From Boesenbergia rotunda (Eukaryota; Streptophyta; Magnoliopsida; Zingiberales; Zingiberaceae), in the NCBI GenBank assembly GCA_024364735.1, contig JAGFNQ010000957.1:602945-666944 (forward strand): 64,000 bases of DNA, written 5' to 3'. Position numbers and translations under genes: made by a program. This document shows, piece by piece, positions 35,422 through 46,166 of this stretch. Each line of letters begins with the position of its first letter. The stretch's first letter is position 1. The notes under the pieces are model-generated. The model saw only the letters and a list, made by a program, of their open reading frames with translations, was not told where the DNA came from and searched no databases.

Positions 35422-36593
35422 TCATGAAGTGCGACACATTCCCAATTCCCGTCTTAGGAAACTAAATTCATTTTCGGGAACTGGTTTAGTGAAAATGTCA
35501 GCTAGGTTTGACTTGGACTCTACATGAGAGAGTATGATGTTCCCCTAGCTACATGATCCCTAATGAAGTGGTGTCTTACTTCAATATGTTTTGTCCTAGA
35601 ATGATGGACTGGATTCTTGGTTAAGTTAATTGTGCTAATGTTATCACATAACACTTGCACACCCTTGTAACTCAATCCATAGTCCTCTAAGGTATGAATC
35701 ATCCACAACAATTGCGATACACTCTCTCCCATGGCGACATATTCTGCCTCGGTAGTGGAAAGAGCAACACAATGTTGCTTCCGACTCGACCAACTTACTA
35801 AGGACGAACCTAAGAATTGGCAGCCCCCACTAGTGCTTTTCCGGTCCAACTTACATCCAGCGTAGTCGGAATCCGTATAGCCAATCAAATCAAAAGATTC
35901 GGTACGGGGATACCAAAGACCTACACCAATTGTGCCCTTGAGATATCTCAAAATTCGCTTAACAGCAATTTAATGAGAATCCTTGGCACAAACTTGATAC
36001 CTAGCGCACATACCTACAGCAAATAGTATATCTGGTCGACTGGCTGTGAGGTATAGCAGACTACCTATCATGCTTCAATATTGAGTTAGATCAACAGGTT
36101 TACCACTCTCATCATTGTCTAATCTTGTGTTTGTAGCCATGAGAGTGGTTACCTCTTTTGATTCACTCATATTAAATTTTCGAAGCATTTCCTGTATATA
36201 CTTTGATTGGTGCACATGAATACCATCGCGAGTTTGCTTGATTTCAAGTCCAAGGAAGAAAGTCAACTCTCCCACTAGACTCATTTCAAACTCACTCTCC
36301 ATGTGTCTAATGAACTCATTTAAATAACCCCTATTGTTTGAGCCAGAAATTATGTCATCGACATATACTTGGGCTACAAATATATTGTCACCATCTCTTC
36401 GTAGAAATAGTGTAGGGTCTATTTGACCTCTAACGAAGCCCTTCTCAACTAGGAATGTCGACAACCGCTCATACCAAGCCCGGGGTGCTTGTTTAAGGTC
36501 ATAAAGTGTCTTTTTGAGCTTGAACACGTGGTTTGGAAATTCGGTACTCTCAAACCCCGGAGGTTGTTCGACATAGACCTCTTCTTTAACCAT
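35422..36593 (-). pseudogene. SIRE reverse transcriptase C-terminal part and RNase H
   Basis: 36593-36075 encodes the RT palm and thumb: KKTLYDLKQAPRAWYERL at 27-44 and the active-site YVDD at 77-80, then FFLGLEIKQTRDGIHVHQSK. A TGA at about 36072 and a TAA at about 35970 interrupt the same frame. RNase H follows with GYTDSDYAGCKLDRKSTSGG and ALSTTEAEYVAMGE (catalytic Asp and Glu). A frameshift near 35520 moves the tail (NLADIFTKPVPENEF) to another frame, ending about 35422. It is joined by a frameshift to the upstream part at 36586-36593. Confidence 0.9.
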
Positions 36594-38331
36594 TTAGAAA
36601 GGCCGATTTGACATCCATTTGATATAATTTGAAACCACGATGTGCTGTAAATGCTAGCATCAATCGGATGGACTCTAATCGTGCCACAGGAGCATAAGTC
36701 TCATCATAATCAAGGCCTTCAACTTGACTGTAGCCCTTAGCTACCAAGCGTGCCTTGTTTCTAATGATTTCTCCCTTATGGTTCAATTTGTTCTTGAAGA
36801 CCCATTTGGTTCTAATAATGGAGGTCTTCTTGGGTCTAGGGACTAAGTCCCAAACTTGACTCCTCTCGAATTGACCTAGTTCATCTTGCATTGCGATAAT
36901 CGAATCGGGATCATTTAACGCTTCATCAATTTTTCTAGGTTCAATTTCGAAAATTAGGGCAACTTCATTAGCCTCATTCCGGAAGAATGATCTAGTTCTA
37001 ACCCCTTGACGGATGTCTCCAACAATTTGGTCTTGGGGATGACTAGAGGCTAATCTAGTTTGCCTTGGTGTTGGTGGTGTTTCTTGAACAGGTTCACTAG
37101 ACCCAAGTTCAGCCTCAGGATCCGGCTGATCAGTGGGTTGTCTAGGTTCACCGTCATCAGATTCATCACCATCAACAATACTTGGAGTCTCATTCAAACT
37201 TAGTCTCCTAAGTTCGAGTTGAACTCCTTCTACATTTTCTGATTGGTCAATTGATTTAGGAATTTCTTCAAAAACCACATCAGAAGACTCTTCAACTAAT
37301 CTAGTTTTCTTGTTGTAGACTCGGTAGGCTTTACTAACGAGGGAGTACTCGACTAGTATCCCTTCATCAGCCTTTGCCGTGAACTTTCCAAGATGGTCCT
37401 TGGTGTTTAGGATGAATACCTTACAACCAAACACTCTAAGGTGTTTAACCGTAGGTGGTTTCCCAAACCAAAGTTCATGGGGAGTCTTTCCTAGAAACCT
37501 ATGAATCAGGACTCTGTTTTGCACATAGCAAGCTGTATTTACAGCTTCAGCCCATAAGTAACTCGGGAGTGAGTACTCATTAAGCATACTTCGTGCAGCC
37601 TCTTGAAGAACACGGTTCTTCCTCTCTACAACACTATTTTGTTGTGGTGTTCTAGGAGTAGAGAACTCATATCTATAACCCTTATCTTGACAAAATTCTA
37701 AAAATCTTTGATTTTGGAATTCACCTCCATAATCACTTCTAATTGTCTTAATTGTTAATAATTTTTCATTTTCAACTCTTTTACAAAAAGAAATGAAAGT
37801 ATCTAAGGTTTGGTCCTTATATTTCAAAAAGTAGGTCCATGTATATCTAGTGAAATTATCAATAATCACAAAGCAATACCTACTTCCATTCAATGATATG
37901 ATAGTACTACAATCAAATAGATCGATGTGAAGTAAATTTAAAGCATTGGAAGTACTCACAGTGCTTTTACCTTTATGTGCAGATTTTGTTTGCTTACCCA
38001 TTTGACATGCATCACAAAGTCTATCTTTCTCATACTTGATGCTTGGTAAGCCTCGGACTAGTCCCTTGTTGGCCAACTTCCGGATGTTCTTCATGTTCAC
38101 ATGTGCTAACCTCCGGTGCCAAAGGGTGGACTCTTCTTCTTTTGACATGAGACACTTAGCAAAAGCATTAGTAGCACTTTTAAATGAAACTTGATAAATA
38201 TTCTCTACTCTTGCTCCTACTAGTACCGTGTCCAAGGTGTCATTTTGTCTAACTAGACATTGACTTGGTTGGAAGTCAATTGTGTAACCCGTGTCACACA
38301 ATTGACTGACACTTAGGTGATTAAATTTCAT
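36586..38331 (-). pseudogene. SIRE integrase and reverse transcriptase N-terminal part
   Basis: 581 codons. The frame opens a few codons before ATG 38331 with the tail of protease (NHLSVSQLCDTGYTIDF). Then come the HHCC pre-integrase (HRRLAHVNMKNIRKL...CDACQMGK), the integrase core with Asp in LLHIDLFD, Asp in TIRSDYGGEF and Glu in VVERKNRVLQEAARSML, and a long acidic linker. RT starts with WDLVPRPKKTSIIRTKWVFK and reaches YQMDVKSAFLNG, where a frameshift and TAA at 36586 stop it; RT resumes in another frame. Integrase itself looks uninterrupted. Confidence 0.92.
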
Positions 38332-38378
38332 CCCCTTGACTAGAACTTAGTTGATAGTTGCTCCCCCTCAATCATAAC
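38332..38378 (-). other. Deleted protease region of the SIRE element
   Basis: Only 47 bases separate the gag stop (38379-38381) from the pol ATG. The aspartic protease that SIRE elements carry here, with its Asp-Ser/Thr-Gly motif, is absent apart from its last residues. The gap contains stops in the pol frame. Confidence 0.75.
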
Positions 38379-40091
38379 CTACACAATTCGAAAAATAGAA
38401 GTTTTAGGTACCCAAACCTTGGGACCTAAAGCATCAACTAAACATGACTTAGGCACCCATGCCTTGACAACTTTATTTTGAGTTTTGGGTGTCCTAGATT
38501 GTCTCATGTCAGTCCTAGACATGAGAGACACAAATGAGGGTTCTTTAGGGCGATAACCAATACCGGCCCTATTGTAGACTGCCCTTTGGACATTTAGAAT
38601 CATATCTAGGGTCTTAGAGCTAGTTGAGAACTTTCCAAGAATATTCTTGAGCTTCTCAACCTCACTCTTCAAAGATTGGTTTTCCTCTACTAACAAGTTA
38701 TCATGCAAGTCATTTACTTCCTCCACCTTGGAGGATTTCAAATTTTCAATTTCATGTTTCAATGATTTGATTTTATCTTCTAGCAATTCGACATGCAAAT
38801 CATCAATGTTATCATCTCTAGAAGCCTTCAATTGATCAATTTCTACTTGCAATGCCTTAACCTTATTCTTGGACTTTTTAAGCATACTGGTTAAACATGC
38901 AATTGCCCTATAACACTTTTCAAGCTCGGGAGAAGTTACCTCTTCATCATCCGAAGATGATGAAGCCGCGTTTGAGGAGCTCGAAGAATCATCACTGCTC
39001 TCCTCTCCAAGAGCCATGAGTGCCACTTGCCTTGTGCTCTTCTCCTCCTTTTCTTCATCGGATGAGCTAGAGGATGACTCATCCCAAGAGGCCTTCAAGG
39101 CTTTCTTCTTCTTCTTGAATTTCTCTTCTTTTCGTTTGGATTTCTCCTCCTTCTTCTTAAGCTTTGGACATTTATTCTTGAAATGCCCTTTCCTACCACA
39201 CTCAAAACAAGATGCATTATTCTTATTAAGTTTAGATTCACTAGTGTTACCTCTACTTTTGAAACGTCGATCCCTTCGCATCATCCTCCTCACAAAGTTT
39301 GTCATCTCAGATGAAGAGGAGCCACTGCCATCTTCCACAGAATTGGACTCGGATTCAGAAGAGGATGAAGATGATGAAAGATCCTTCTCCTTCTTCTTCT
39401 CCTTCTTCTTCTTGTTGGTTCGGTCCCCTGCAACTAAGGCAATCCCCTTCTCCTTGGGGCCTTTGTTAGCCATTTCATGTAACTCCATCTCACAAAATAA
39501 ATCATCTAATTTTACAATAGATAAATCCTTGGATACTTTGTAGGCATCCACCATAGATGACCACAAAGCATTCCTTGGAAATGCTTTCAAAACATACCTC
39601 ACAAGGTCGCGGTTCTCGACCTTTTCATCAATTGAATGAAGCCCATTGAGGACTTCCTTGAAACGACTATGAAGCTCACTTACCGACTCAGTCTCCTTCA
39701 TGGAGAGATTTTGAAGTTGGTTGAGGAACAAATCCCTCTTTGCGATTCTAGAGACCCGGGTGCCTTCGTGAAGCTCAATGAGTTTGTTCCACAGGTCCTT
39801 GGCACTTGTGAAAGGACCAACTTTGATGAGTTGATCTTTGTTCATGCCACATTGTAGAGTGACAACCGCCTTCGCGTCGGCTTCACTCTTTCGTGTTTGT
39901 TCGGCAGTCCACCGTGAAGACTCGAGTTCTTTTCCTTCGTCATCCTTAGGAGGAATGAATCCCTCCTTCACCGCGAACCAAGTATGGATATCCATCTTCA
40001 AATAGTATTCCATCTTTGATCTCCAATACTGAAAGTCGGCGCTATCAAAGAATGGAGGTCGGGTGGTGGAGAAGCCTTCTCTCAAAGCCAT
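38379..40091 (-). CDS. gag: SIRE-type Gag, intact 570-residue frame
   Basis: Begins at ATG 40091 (MALREGFSTTRPPFFDSADF), 45 bases from the PBS. Capsid (UBN2-like) at about 10-205, with PPFFDSADFQYWRSKMEYYL and KDLWNKLIELHEGT. A Lys/Ser-rich linker precedes a CCHC zinc knuckle (C295, C298, H303, C308; CFECGRKGHFKNKC). Then a Ser/Asp/Glu-rich stretch (about 340-395), a coiled coil (about 395-495) and the SIRE tail motif LDMILNVQRAVYNRAGIGYR. It ends TAG at 38379. The frame is complete although pol is broken. Gag forms the virus-like particle and binds RNA. Confidence 0.9.
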   Translation of the reverse strand: MALREGFSTTRPPFFDSADFQYWRSKMEYYLKMDIHTWFAVKEGFIPPKDDEGKELESSRWTAEQTRKSEADAKAVVTLQCGMNKDQLIKVGPFTSAKDLWNKLIELHEGTRVSRIAKRDLFLNQLQNLSMKETESVSELHSRFKEVLNGLHSIDEKVENRDLVRYVLKAFPRNALWSSMVDAYKVSKDLSIVKLDDLFCEMELHEMANKGPKEKGIALVAGDRTNKKKKEKKKEKDLSSSSSSSESESNSVEDGSGSSSSEMTNFVRRMMRRDRRFKSRGNTSESKLNKNNASCFECGRKGHFKNKCPKLKKKEEKSKRKEEKFKKKKKALKASWDESSSSSSDEEKEEKSTRQVALMALGEESSDDSSSSSNAASSSSDDEEVTSPELEKCYRAIACLTSMLKKSKNKVKALQVEIDQLKASRDDNIDDLHVELLEDKIKSLKHEIENLKSSKVEEVNDLHDNLLVEENQSLKSEVEKLKNILGKFSTSSKTLDMILNVQRAVYNRAGIGYRPKEPSFVSLMSRTDMRQSRTPKTQNKVVKAWVPKSCLVDALGPKVWVPKTSIFRIV

Positions 40092-40135
40092 CTTGTTGAT
40101 AACTCTTGGATGTTAAGCCGTAAACAAAGCCCCAA

Positions 40136-40147
40136 GCTCTGATACCA
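40136..40147 (-). other. Primer-binding site of the SIRE element (tRNA-iMet)
   Basis: The minus strand reads TGGTATCAGAGC, two bases inside the LTR end at 40150. Confidence 0.92.
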
Positions 40148-41204
40148 CTTGTTGGTGACGAGATGGCTAGAGAGGGCGGGGGGGGGGGGGGGGTGAATAT
40201 AGCCAACACTTTCTCTTTGAGAACTTAGCAAGTTTTCTGCACTTAGCTTATCAGTAGCACAGCGAAAGAAGCAAAGGAAAAACAAAACAGTGCAGTAAAC
40301 TAAAAACAAAGATGAAAGCTAACAACCACAGCTACCAAGATCGCTAACAAGAGGGTTTACAAGGTTCGGGGATAACTTGCCCCTACTCCTTGGCGTGCCC
40401 TTAAGGTGGGCGATCCCTTGATCGTCGACAGATCAAGCCCCGGTGATCACCGGATATAAAGCAACCTCCTTCTCGGTGGAGAAACCTCTCCACAGCGTTT
40501 CAATCAGATAAATGTTTAAGCTCAATGAAACAACAAGAAAGATCTTACTCAAACACCCAGCAAAGAGAAGAACGCAGCAAGCTTCCTTGAGCTCCACCCA
40601 GTGGCGATCTCACGCAAGAACCCTTCTTCGTGTCTTCCCACTGTCGGACTCCAAGTCTCTCGTTCTCTCCTTCAAGTGCACGAGTAATGGATGATTGCTT
40701 CTCGATAGCTTGCTCAGAATGATGGAAACTTCAAGAACACAGCAAGCTTTATGTGGAGAACTCAAGGCAGAGGAACTCAAGAACACAAGTTGTAAGCTTT
40801 CGAATTCTTCTCTGCTTCCACCAAGCTGTCTCCCGTTCCTTTTTGTTTCTCCACCAAGCATCAAGTGACCTCATCTCCAGCAGCCTCCAGCTGCCTCACT
40901 GCCAACGCCAGCTACACTGAACCCTTACTGAACTTCTTAAGCTCCCTCAGCCAAGCTTCAGTCAGCGGCTTCAGTCCTGCAGCTCCAGCCGTTGCAACCT
41001 GAGTGGAGAAATGGACAAACCTGCTCCAAGGAAAGCCTCCATTGACTTATCCTTGAGTGTTTGAATCCTCCCCTGTCACCTGCAGCTTAATCAGACTGTT
41101 AGAGCAGTATATCACATAGTAAATCAAGTATCAGAGGCAAACATCAGCGAATCGGATACGGTCAGACGCGATCAGAGCGTCTGACAGTGCAATTTGAATT
41201 AAAG

Positions 41205-41903
41205 TGATCGGTCACCCGACCGATCAGAGCGACTCCTGATCGGTCACCAGAGCGATCAGGCTAGGTCCAGACCGATTAGGCTCTGTCCTGATCGGTCCCC
41301 AACGCTCAATCAGAAATCATGATTTCTTTGTGACTTCTCCTGGATCGATCACCGGACCGATCCCAGGTTGTGGATCGATCACCCGAACGATCCACCCCTT
41401 TCTAGGGCGATTTCTGAGCTTCGCAGTCCAGACCTCCTGATCGGTCATCAGACTGATCAGGCATCCTCCTGATCGGTCACCAGACCGATCAGGCATCCTC
41501 CTGATCGGTCACCAGACCGATCAGATCATGACCAGACCGATCAGGCTAGAGCCTAATCGATCATAGTGAGGAACCTGCGATGCTGGATCGTTCTCCGGAA
41601 CGATCTGCACAGTGACCTTGATCGGTCTTCGGACCGATCAGGTTCAGATCAGCAAGATAACTCAACCTCAACTGTTCGCTCCCTGATCGATCACCCGACC
41701 GATTAGGAGCCAAGCAGTAGGTGAAACACACACTCCCTGATCGGTCACCAGATCGATCAGGAGCAGTACAGTAGGTTCCCACCTCACTGTATGCTCCCTG
41801 ATCGGTCACCAGACCGATCAGTCGTTGCTGGATCGGTCACCAGACCGATCCACAACAGGGCAGCGTGCTAGCTTCCCTGACCGATCACCAGACCGATCCA
41901 GGG
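41205..41903. repeat. GATCGGTC/GACCGATC hairpin array in the SIRE 5' LTR
   Basis: Counterpart of 12705-13372 with one additional hairpin near 41466-41490. The extra copy suggests units are gained or lost as blocks. Confidence 0.9.
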
Positions 41904-41909
41904 ACGTAA

Positions 41910-42325
41910 ACTTAGCCCTCCAAGCTAAGTTCTCTTCCACCTTAGCCCTCCAAGCCAAGGATTTTTCATCTAATCCTCCAAGTTGGGAATTTGCACCTAA
42001 CCCTCCAAGTTAGGACTTTTCACCTAGCTCTCCAAGCTAGGACTTTTCACCTAGCCCTCCAAGCTAGGACTTTTCACCCAACTCTTCCGGATTTGCACTT
42101 TCCAAACCTAGCCCTCCAAGCTAGGACCTGACCCTCCAAGCCAGGACTTTTTCACCTAATTCTCTAGGATGGGAATTTGCACCTAACCCTCCAAGTTAGG
42201 ACTTTTCACCTAGCCCTCCAAGCTAGGACTTTTCACCTAGCCCTCCAAGCTAGGACTTTTCACCCAACCTTTCCGAATTAGGACTTTTCCAACACCTAGC
42301 CCTCCAGACTAGGATTTTCCATACC
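41910..42325. repeat. 27-bp tandem array in the SIRE 5' LTR
   Basis: Units of CTAGCCCTCCAAGCTAGGAC as in the other LTR, with slightly different copy number and order. Confidence 0.88.
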
Positions 42326-42429
42326 ATGCCTGATCCCCGATCAGGACTTAATCATAATCAATAATCATCCACCTAAACATAAATCGGTGTCAACACCAAA
42401 ACAACAATCAGGGCCAGACTGCATCAACA

Positions 42430-42545
42430 CTGCATTGGGTCAGTCCTTGTACTTCTATTTTAGTATAGTGTTTCCCCGATATTGAACGCAATTCTTTATT
42501 CCATTTGGTGTAATATGATCAGTTCTTATTCTTGAAAAATGCCAC
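42430..42545 (-). pseudogene. ULP1 gene, exon before the SIRE insertion
   Basis: Follows the acceptor TGTGTGTAG (42546-42547). It reads VAFFKNKN, a premature TGA, then SYYTKWNKELRSIS and KIEVQGLTQCR up to the SIRE border. The Gln in the last phrase is at the place of the oxyanion-hole Gln of ULP1 proteases. It continues to the catalytic-Cys exon at 11435-11563 beyond the SIRE element. Confidence 0.75.
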
Positions 42546-42623
42546 CTACACACAAATGACATTAGTAAAAAATACATATTGAAAACTACTTGAAATGGTT
42601 TATATATAAAATATAAAACTTAC

Positions 42624-42827
42624 AATTTTTTCAAATTTAGTTGTGTAGCTTTTTATGGCGCCGAGAGAATTATAATGAAGAATATTACCTTCCTTGAGGT
42701 CTATCACAAAAAGATGCTAATGATCATCTGCATTATTTATAGGATAGATGATATATCTAATTGACTTATCTGTGTCAGTTGCAACAGTTTGTTGTAATGC
42801 TTTAGCGTGCATCACATCAAACAGATC
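42624..42827 (-). pseudogene. ULP1 gene, exon with catalytic His
   Basis: 68 codons between an acceptor (AAAACGTAG, AG at 42828-42829) and a donor (GTAAGT at 42618-42623). Reads DLFDVMHAKALQQTVATDTD, then YIIYPINNADDH, a TAG, then HLFVIDLKEGNILHYNSLG. This is the catalytic-His region of ULP1/C48 peptidases; the stop replaces the usual Trp after His. Confidence 0.82.
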
Positions 42828-42906
42828 CTACGTTTTTTTAAATGGAAAACTGGTAGTGAACTAAATCCTAGAAAGCAGAGACAAAATAAGGTGCTCATTT
42901 ACTTAC

Positions 42907-43096
42907 ATCTAACCCCACCCCATAGAATATGGAGGGGTAGAATGGTGAGTTAGAGGTTTTTGACTCATTTACTAAAATTGTCCAGTATGTATTTATGTAA
43001 ACCCTAGTGGTGTAGTCATTCCAATCAAATATAGTCAAAAATGATTGCATATCTAATGAGAAGGTCTCATTGGACCATACTGGATGCACCGAAAAC
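42907..43096 (-). pseudogene. ULP1 gene, N-terminal catalytic-domain exon
   Basis: 190 bases between TTTATGTAG (AG at 43097-43098) and GAT|GTAAGT. Reads SVHPVWSNETFSLDMQSFLT and SPFYPSIFYGVGLD. Open throughout. Its ending phase fits the next exon (42624-42827), which supports the splice model. Confidence 0.78.
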
Positions 43097-43209
43097 CTAC
43101 ATAAACAAATTATAAAAAACTTAATAATAAGGGATTTATTAAATTTTATTATTGAATGGCAATAATCATCATTGTTTTACATTTTTATTCAATCGCAATA
43201 GCAACTATC

Positions 43210-44035
43210 TCACATTAATTTACTAAGCTTTAATAATATTTCTGCTATCTCAGCATCTTTGTTCTTCTTAAAAAATGCCCTAGCATTCTTCATAATTTTA
43301 TTTTTAACCTTTTGAATTGCTTTACTTTTATCTGCTTGTTGATCAAATTTTGTTTTTTCTGTTGTGGTTTGTGTCATTGATGGGGCAGGAGGCTCTTCAT
43401 CCCCATCTTCATCCTCATCCTCATTCTCAACAATCTCTTTGCCATTGTCTTCGTACGCTTGTTTTCTCTCAGTTCTCTTTCTTTTTGTTGGTAGTGGCTC
43501 AGCGTCAGCTGAGCCTTTGCTTTCCAATTATTTTTGGAGCATTCGGATTTTCTTCTCAGCATTTTTTATGATTTTGTCTTTTGTAGATAATAATTTTTTC
43601 CCAAGCGCAACATCGCCCCTCGATTGCTTCATTGTCTCAACAAGTTCTATTATTTTTAACATCTTTATCTTTAAGCTGGGAATCCTTCTCAGCAATTATT
43701 ATATCCTTTGATGTTAGGAGATGCTCCTTCTCACTTATGGCTATTGCCATCTCATTTTTAACATCCTCCAAACCTTTAACTGCAATAAATAATTTTTGTT
43801 ATAACATCTCAATTTGTTGTCCCTTTTCCATACACTGACTGCAGCCTTCCATATATAAGGATTGTAGGCTTCTTTCTGCTGCCCGCTGTAATACCTTAAA
43901 CACCACAAGTGCTTGCGTTGGAGGAGAGTAGTGAGGTACCAAATCCAGCTCTGCATCTGCCGGAAGTAAATCAACAATAATTTTATGTGGCCCAGACCCT
44001 CTATCACCTTTTTGATAGTGTCAACATGATAGTTA
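43210..44035 (-). pseudogene. ULP1 gene, upstream coiled-coil and basic/acidic region
   Basis: 44030-43640 encodes GPHKIIVDLLPADAELDLVP and then a coiled coil (EKEHLLTSKDIIIAEKDSQL), with one in-frame TAA. 43527-43210 encodes a KRKR-containing nuclear-signal-like patch, an acidic stretch (NEDEDEDGDEE) and a Lys-rich tail. Exon borders here are not resolved. The 5' end is lost where the palindrome array starts at 44054. Confidence 0.6.
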
Positions 44036-44053
44036 GGCCAACTCCACCGAAGG

Positions 44054-45623
44054 TGTAACGACCAATACTAGGTCTTCCCACTCCTGGGCGTGGATTTTTG
44101 TCTTCCCAGGATTCGAACTCTAGACCCAGGCTTAAATCTAGTTCTTTGTGAATCCTGAATACCAATTGAGCTATAGCTCAATTGGTATTCAGGATTCACA
44201 AAGAACTAGATTTAAGCCTGGGTCTAGAGTTCGAATCCTGGGAAAGCAAAAATCCACGCCCAGGAGTGGGAAGACCTAGTATTGGTAACGGCACGGTCGA
44301 CGGTCGACGGTCGACGGTCGAGACCGCCAAATGGGCCGGGTCGTTACAATAAAAAGGCGCCTTTTTATTGTAACGACCCGGCCCATTTGGCGGCCCATTT
44401 GGCGGTCTCGACCGTCGACCGTGCCGTTACCAATACTAGGTCTTCCCACTCCTGGGCGTGGATTTTTGTCTTCCCAGGATTCGAACTCTAGACTCAGGCT
44501 TAAATCTAGTTCTTTGTGAATCCTGAATACCAATCGAGACCGCCAAATGGGCCGCCAATGGGCCGGGTCGTTACAATAAAAAGGCGCCTTTTTATTGTAA
44601 CGACCCGGCCCATTTGGCGGCCCATTTAGCGGTCTCGACCGTCGACCGTCGACCGTGCCGTTACCAATACTAGGTCTTCCCACTCCTGGGCGTGGATTTT
44701 TGCCTTCCCAGGATTCGAACTCTAGACCCAGGCTTAAATCTAGTTCTTTGTGAATCCTGAATAATAGCTCAATTGGTGTTCAGGATTTATAAAGAACTAG
44801 ATTTAAGCCTGGGTCTAGAGTTCGAATCCTGGGAAGGCAAAAATCCACGCCCAGGAGTGGGATGACCTAGTATTGGTAACGACACGGTCGACGGTCGAGA
44901 CCGCCAAATGGGCCGCCAAATGGGTCGGGTCGTTACAATAAAAAGGCGCCTTTTTATTGTAACGACCTGGCCCATTTGGCGGCCCATTTGGCGGTCTCGA
45001 CCATCGACCGTCGACCGTGCCGTTACCAATACTAGGTCTTCCCACTCCTGGGCGTGGATTTTTGCCTTCCCAGGATTCGAACTCTAGACCCAGGCTTAAA
45101 TCTAGTTCTTTGTGAATCTTGAATACCAATTGAGGGCAAAAATCCACGCCCAGGAGTGGGAAGACCTAGTATTGGTAACGGCACGGTCGACGGTCGACGG
45201 TCGAGACCGCCAAATGGGCCGCCAAATTGGCCGGGTCGTTACAATAAAAAGGCGCCTTTTTATTGTAACGACCCGGCCCATTTGGCGCCCCATTTGGCGG
45301 TCTCGACCGTCGACCGTCGACCGTGCCGTTACCAATACTAGGTCTTCCCACTCCTGGGCGTGGATTTTTGCCTTCCCAGGATTCGAACTCTAGACCCAGG
45401 CTTAAATCTAGTTCTTTGTGAATCCTGAATACCAATTGAGCTATAGCTCAATTGGTATTCAGGATTCACAAAGAACTAGATTTAAGCCTGGGTCTAGAGT
45501 TCGAATCCTGGGAAGGCAAAAATCCACGCCCAGGAGTGGGAAGACCTAGTATTGGTAACGGCACGGTCGACGGTCGACGGTCGAGACCGCCAAATGGGCC
45601 GCCAAATGGGCCGGGTCGTTACA
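44054..45623. repeat. Five tandem palindromic (foldback) modules with tRNA-like A and B boxes
   Basis: Ten arms of up to about 185 bp alternate in orientation. Arms meet head to head at 44173/44174, about 44534, 44763, 45134 and 45443/45444, and tail to tail at 44358, 44585, 44947 and 45253, where AATAAAAAGGCGCCTTTTTATT is a perfect palindrome. The array starts TGTAACGACC and ends GGTCGTTACA. Each full arm has TAGCTCAATTGG and, about 55 bases later, GTTCGAATCC, like tRNA/SINE A and B boxes. Arms 2, 4, 6, 8 and 10 differ by short deletions (44534, 45134) and by the number of GGTCGAC repeats. It lies inside the ULP1 transposon. Confidence 0.9.
44174..44238 (+). promoter_or_regulatory. tRNA-like pol III promoter in one arm (A box and B box)
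   Basis: TAGCTCAATTGG at 44174-44185 is one base from the common tRNA A-box form TAGCTCAGTTGG. GTTCGAATCC at 44229-44238 matches the B-box consensus GWTCRANNC. No tRNA acceptor stem can be formed, so it is SINE-like and not a tRNA gene. The same pair recurs in other full-length arms. Confidence 0.6.
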
Positions 45624-46166
45624 ACATTGGGCCAGAAATCCTCTGATTTCAGGCCCAAATTGGGCCTGAAACTAGAAGACTTCAGGCCCAAGGTGGGCCT
45701 GAAATCCTATGATTTTAGACCCAAAGTGGGCTTGATATCAGAAGACTTCAGGCCCATTTCAGGCCCAACGCGGGCTCGTATATTTTTCTATTTTAAAAAT
45801 ATTTTTTATTATATTTAATCATGATTTATTAAATTAATTTTTTATAGGCAAATCTTTTATATAATTTTACAGGTTCTGACAAAATCCACTAATTTTAGTG
45901 AAATACTCAGGTATGATCAAGACAGGCTTACATTTATTTAAACTTGAAACAAGTTTAAATGTATCATATTATCTGACAACATCTGGATTCTACCTAAATA
46001 CATAATTCATAGCAAAATTTAATTTCTTACAAACCATCAACTCATATTTTTAGAATTTGTTGAAGTAAGACTTTTTATGTCCATCAGTGGGATTCGGTGG
46101 AAACCCACTAATGGACCTAGGATATTTGAATTGCTCAATACTCGATATTACTAGTTAGAGTTTAAC
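45624..46166. other. Subterminal region of the ULP1 transposon, right side
   Basis: 45630-45775 has four TTCAGGCCCAA...GGGCCTGAAA units in alternating directions. The rest is AT-rich and non-coding. The same units lie at the left end (11120-11175). Confidence 0.65.

Larger units (their letters stand above)
11664..42429 (-). mobile_element. SIRE/Maximus-type Ty1-copia retrotransposon with two nested insertions
   Basis: LTRs at 11664-13871 and 40150-42429, TSD CTGCA on both sides, an initiator-tRNA-Met primer-binding site next to the right LTR and a polypurine tract next to the left LTR. All give minus orientation. Gag, integrase, RT and RNase H lie at 35422-40091; protease is missing. Internal sequence outside the two insertions is 13872-14241, 23013-25936 and 35162-40149, about 8.3 kb. 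The piece after pol (23013-25936) carries a separate spliced gene with a transposon-protein domain. Confidence 0.93.
40150..42429 (-). repeat. 5' LTR of the SIRE element (2280 bp)
   Basis: Matches 11664-13871. Bears a G run (40178-40192), the hairpin array 41205-41903 and the 27-bp array 41910-42325. Ends GCATCAACA, followed by TSD CTGCA (42430-42434). Confidence 0.93.

Noticed and set aside
39016..39543. 175-codon plus-strand frame
   Set aside because: Antisense shadow of the Lys/Ser-rich part of SIRE Gag.
44174..44250. A tRNA gene
   Set aside because: A- and B-box-like motifs are present, but no acceptor stem or anticodon arm can be drawn.
44276..45818. Many overlapping 60-135-codon frames on both strands
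   Set aside because: All arise from the palindromic array. The same peptide appears on both strands because the arms are inverted copies.
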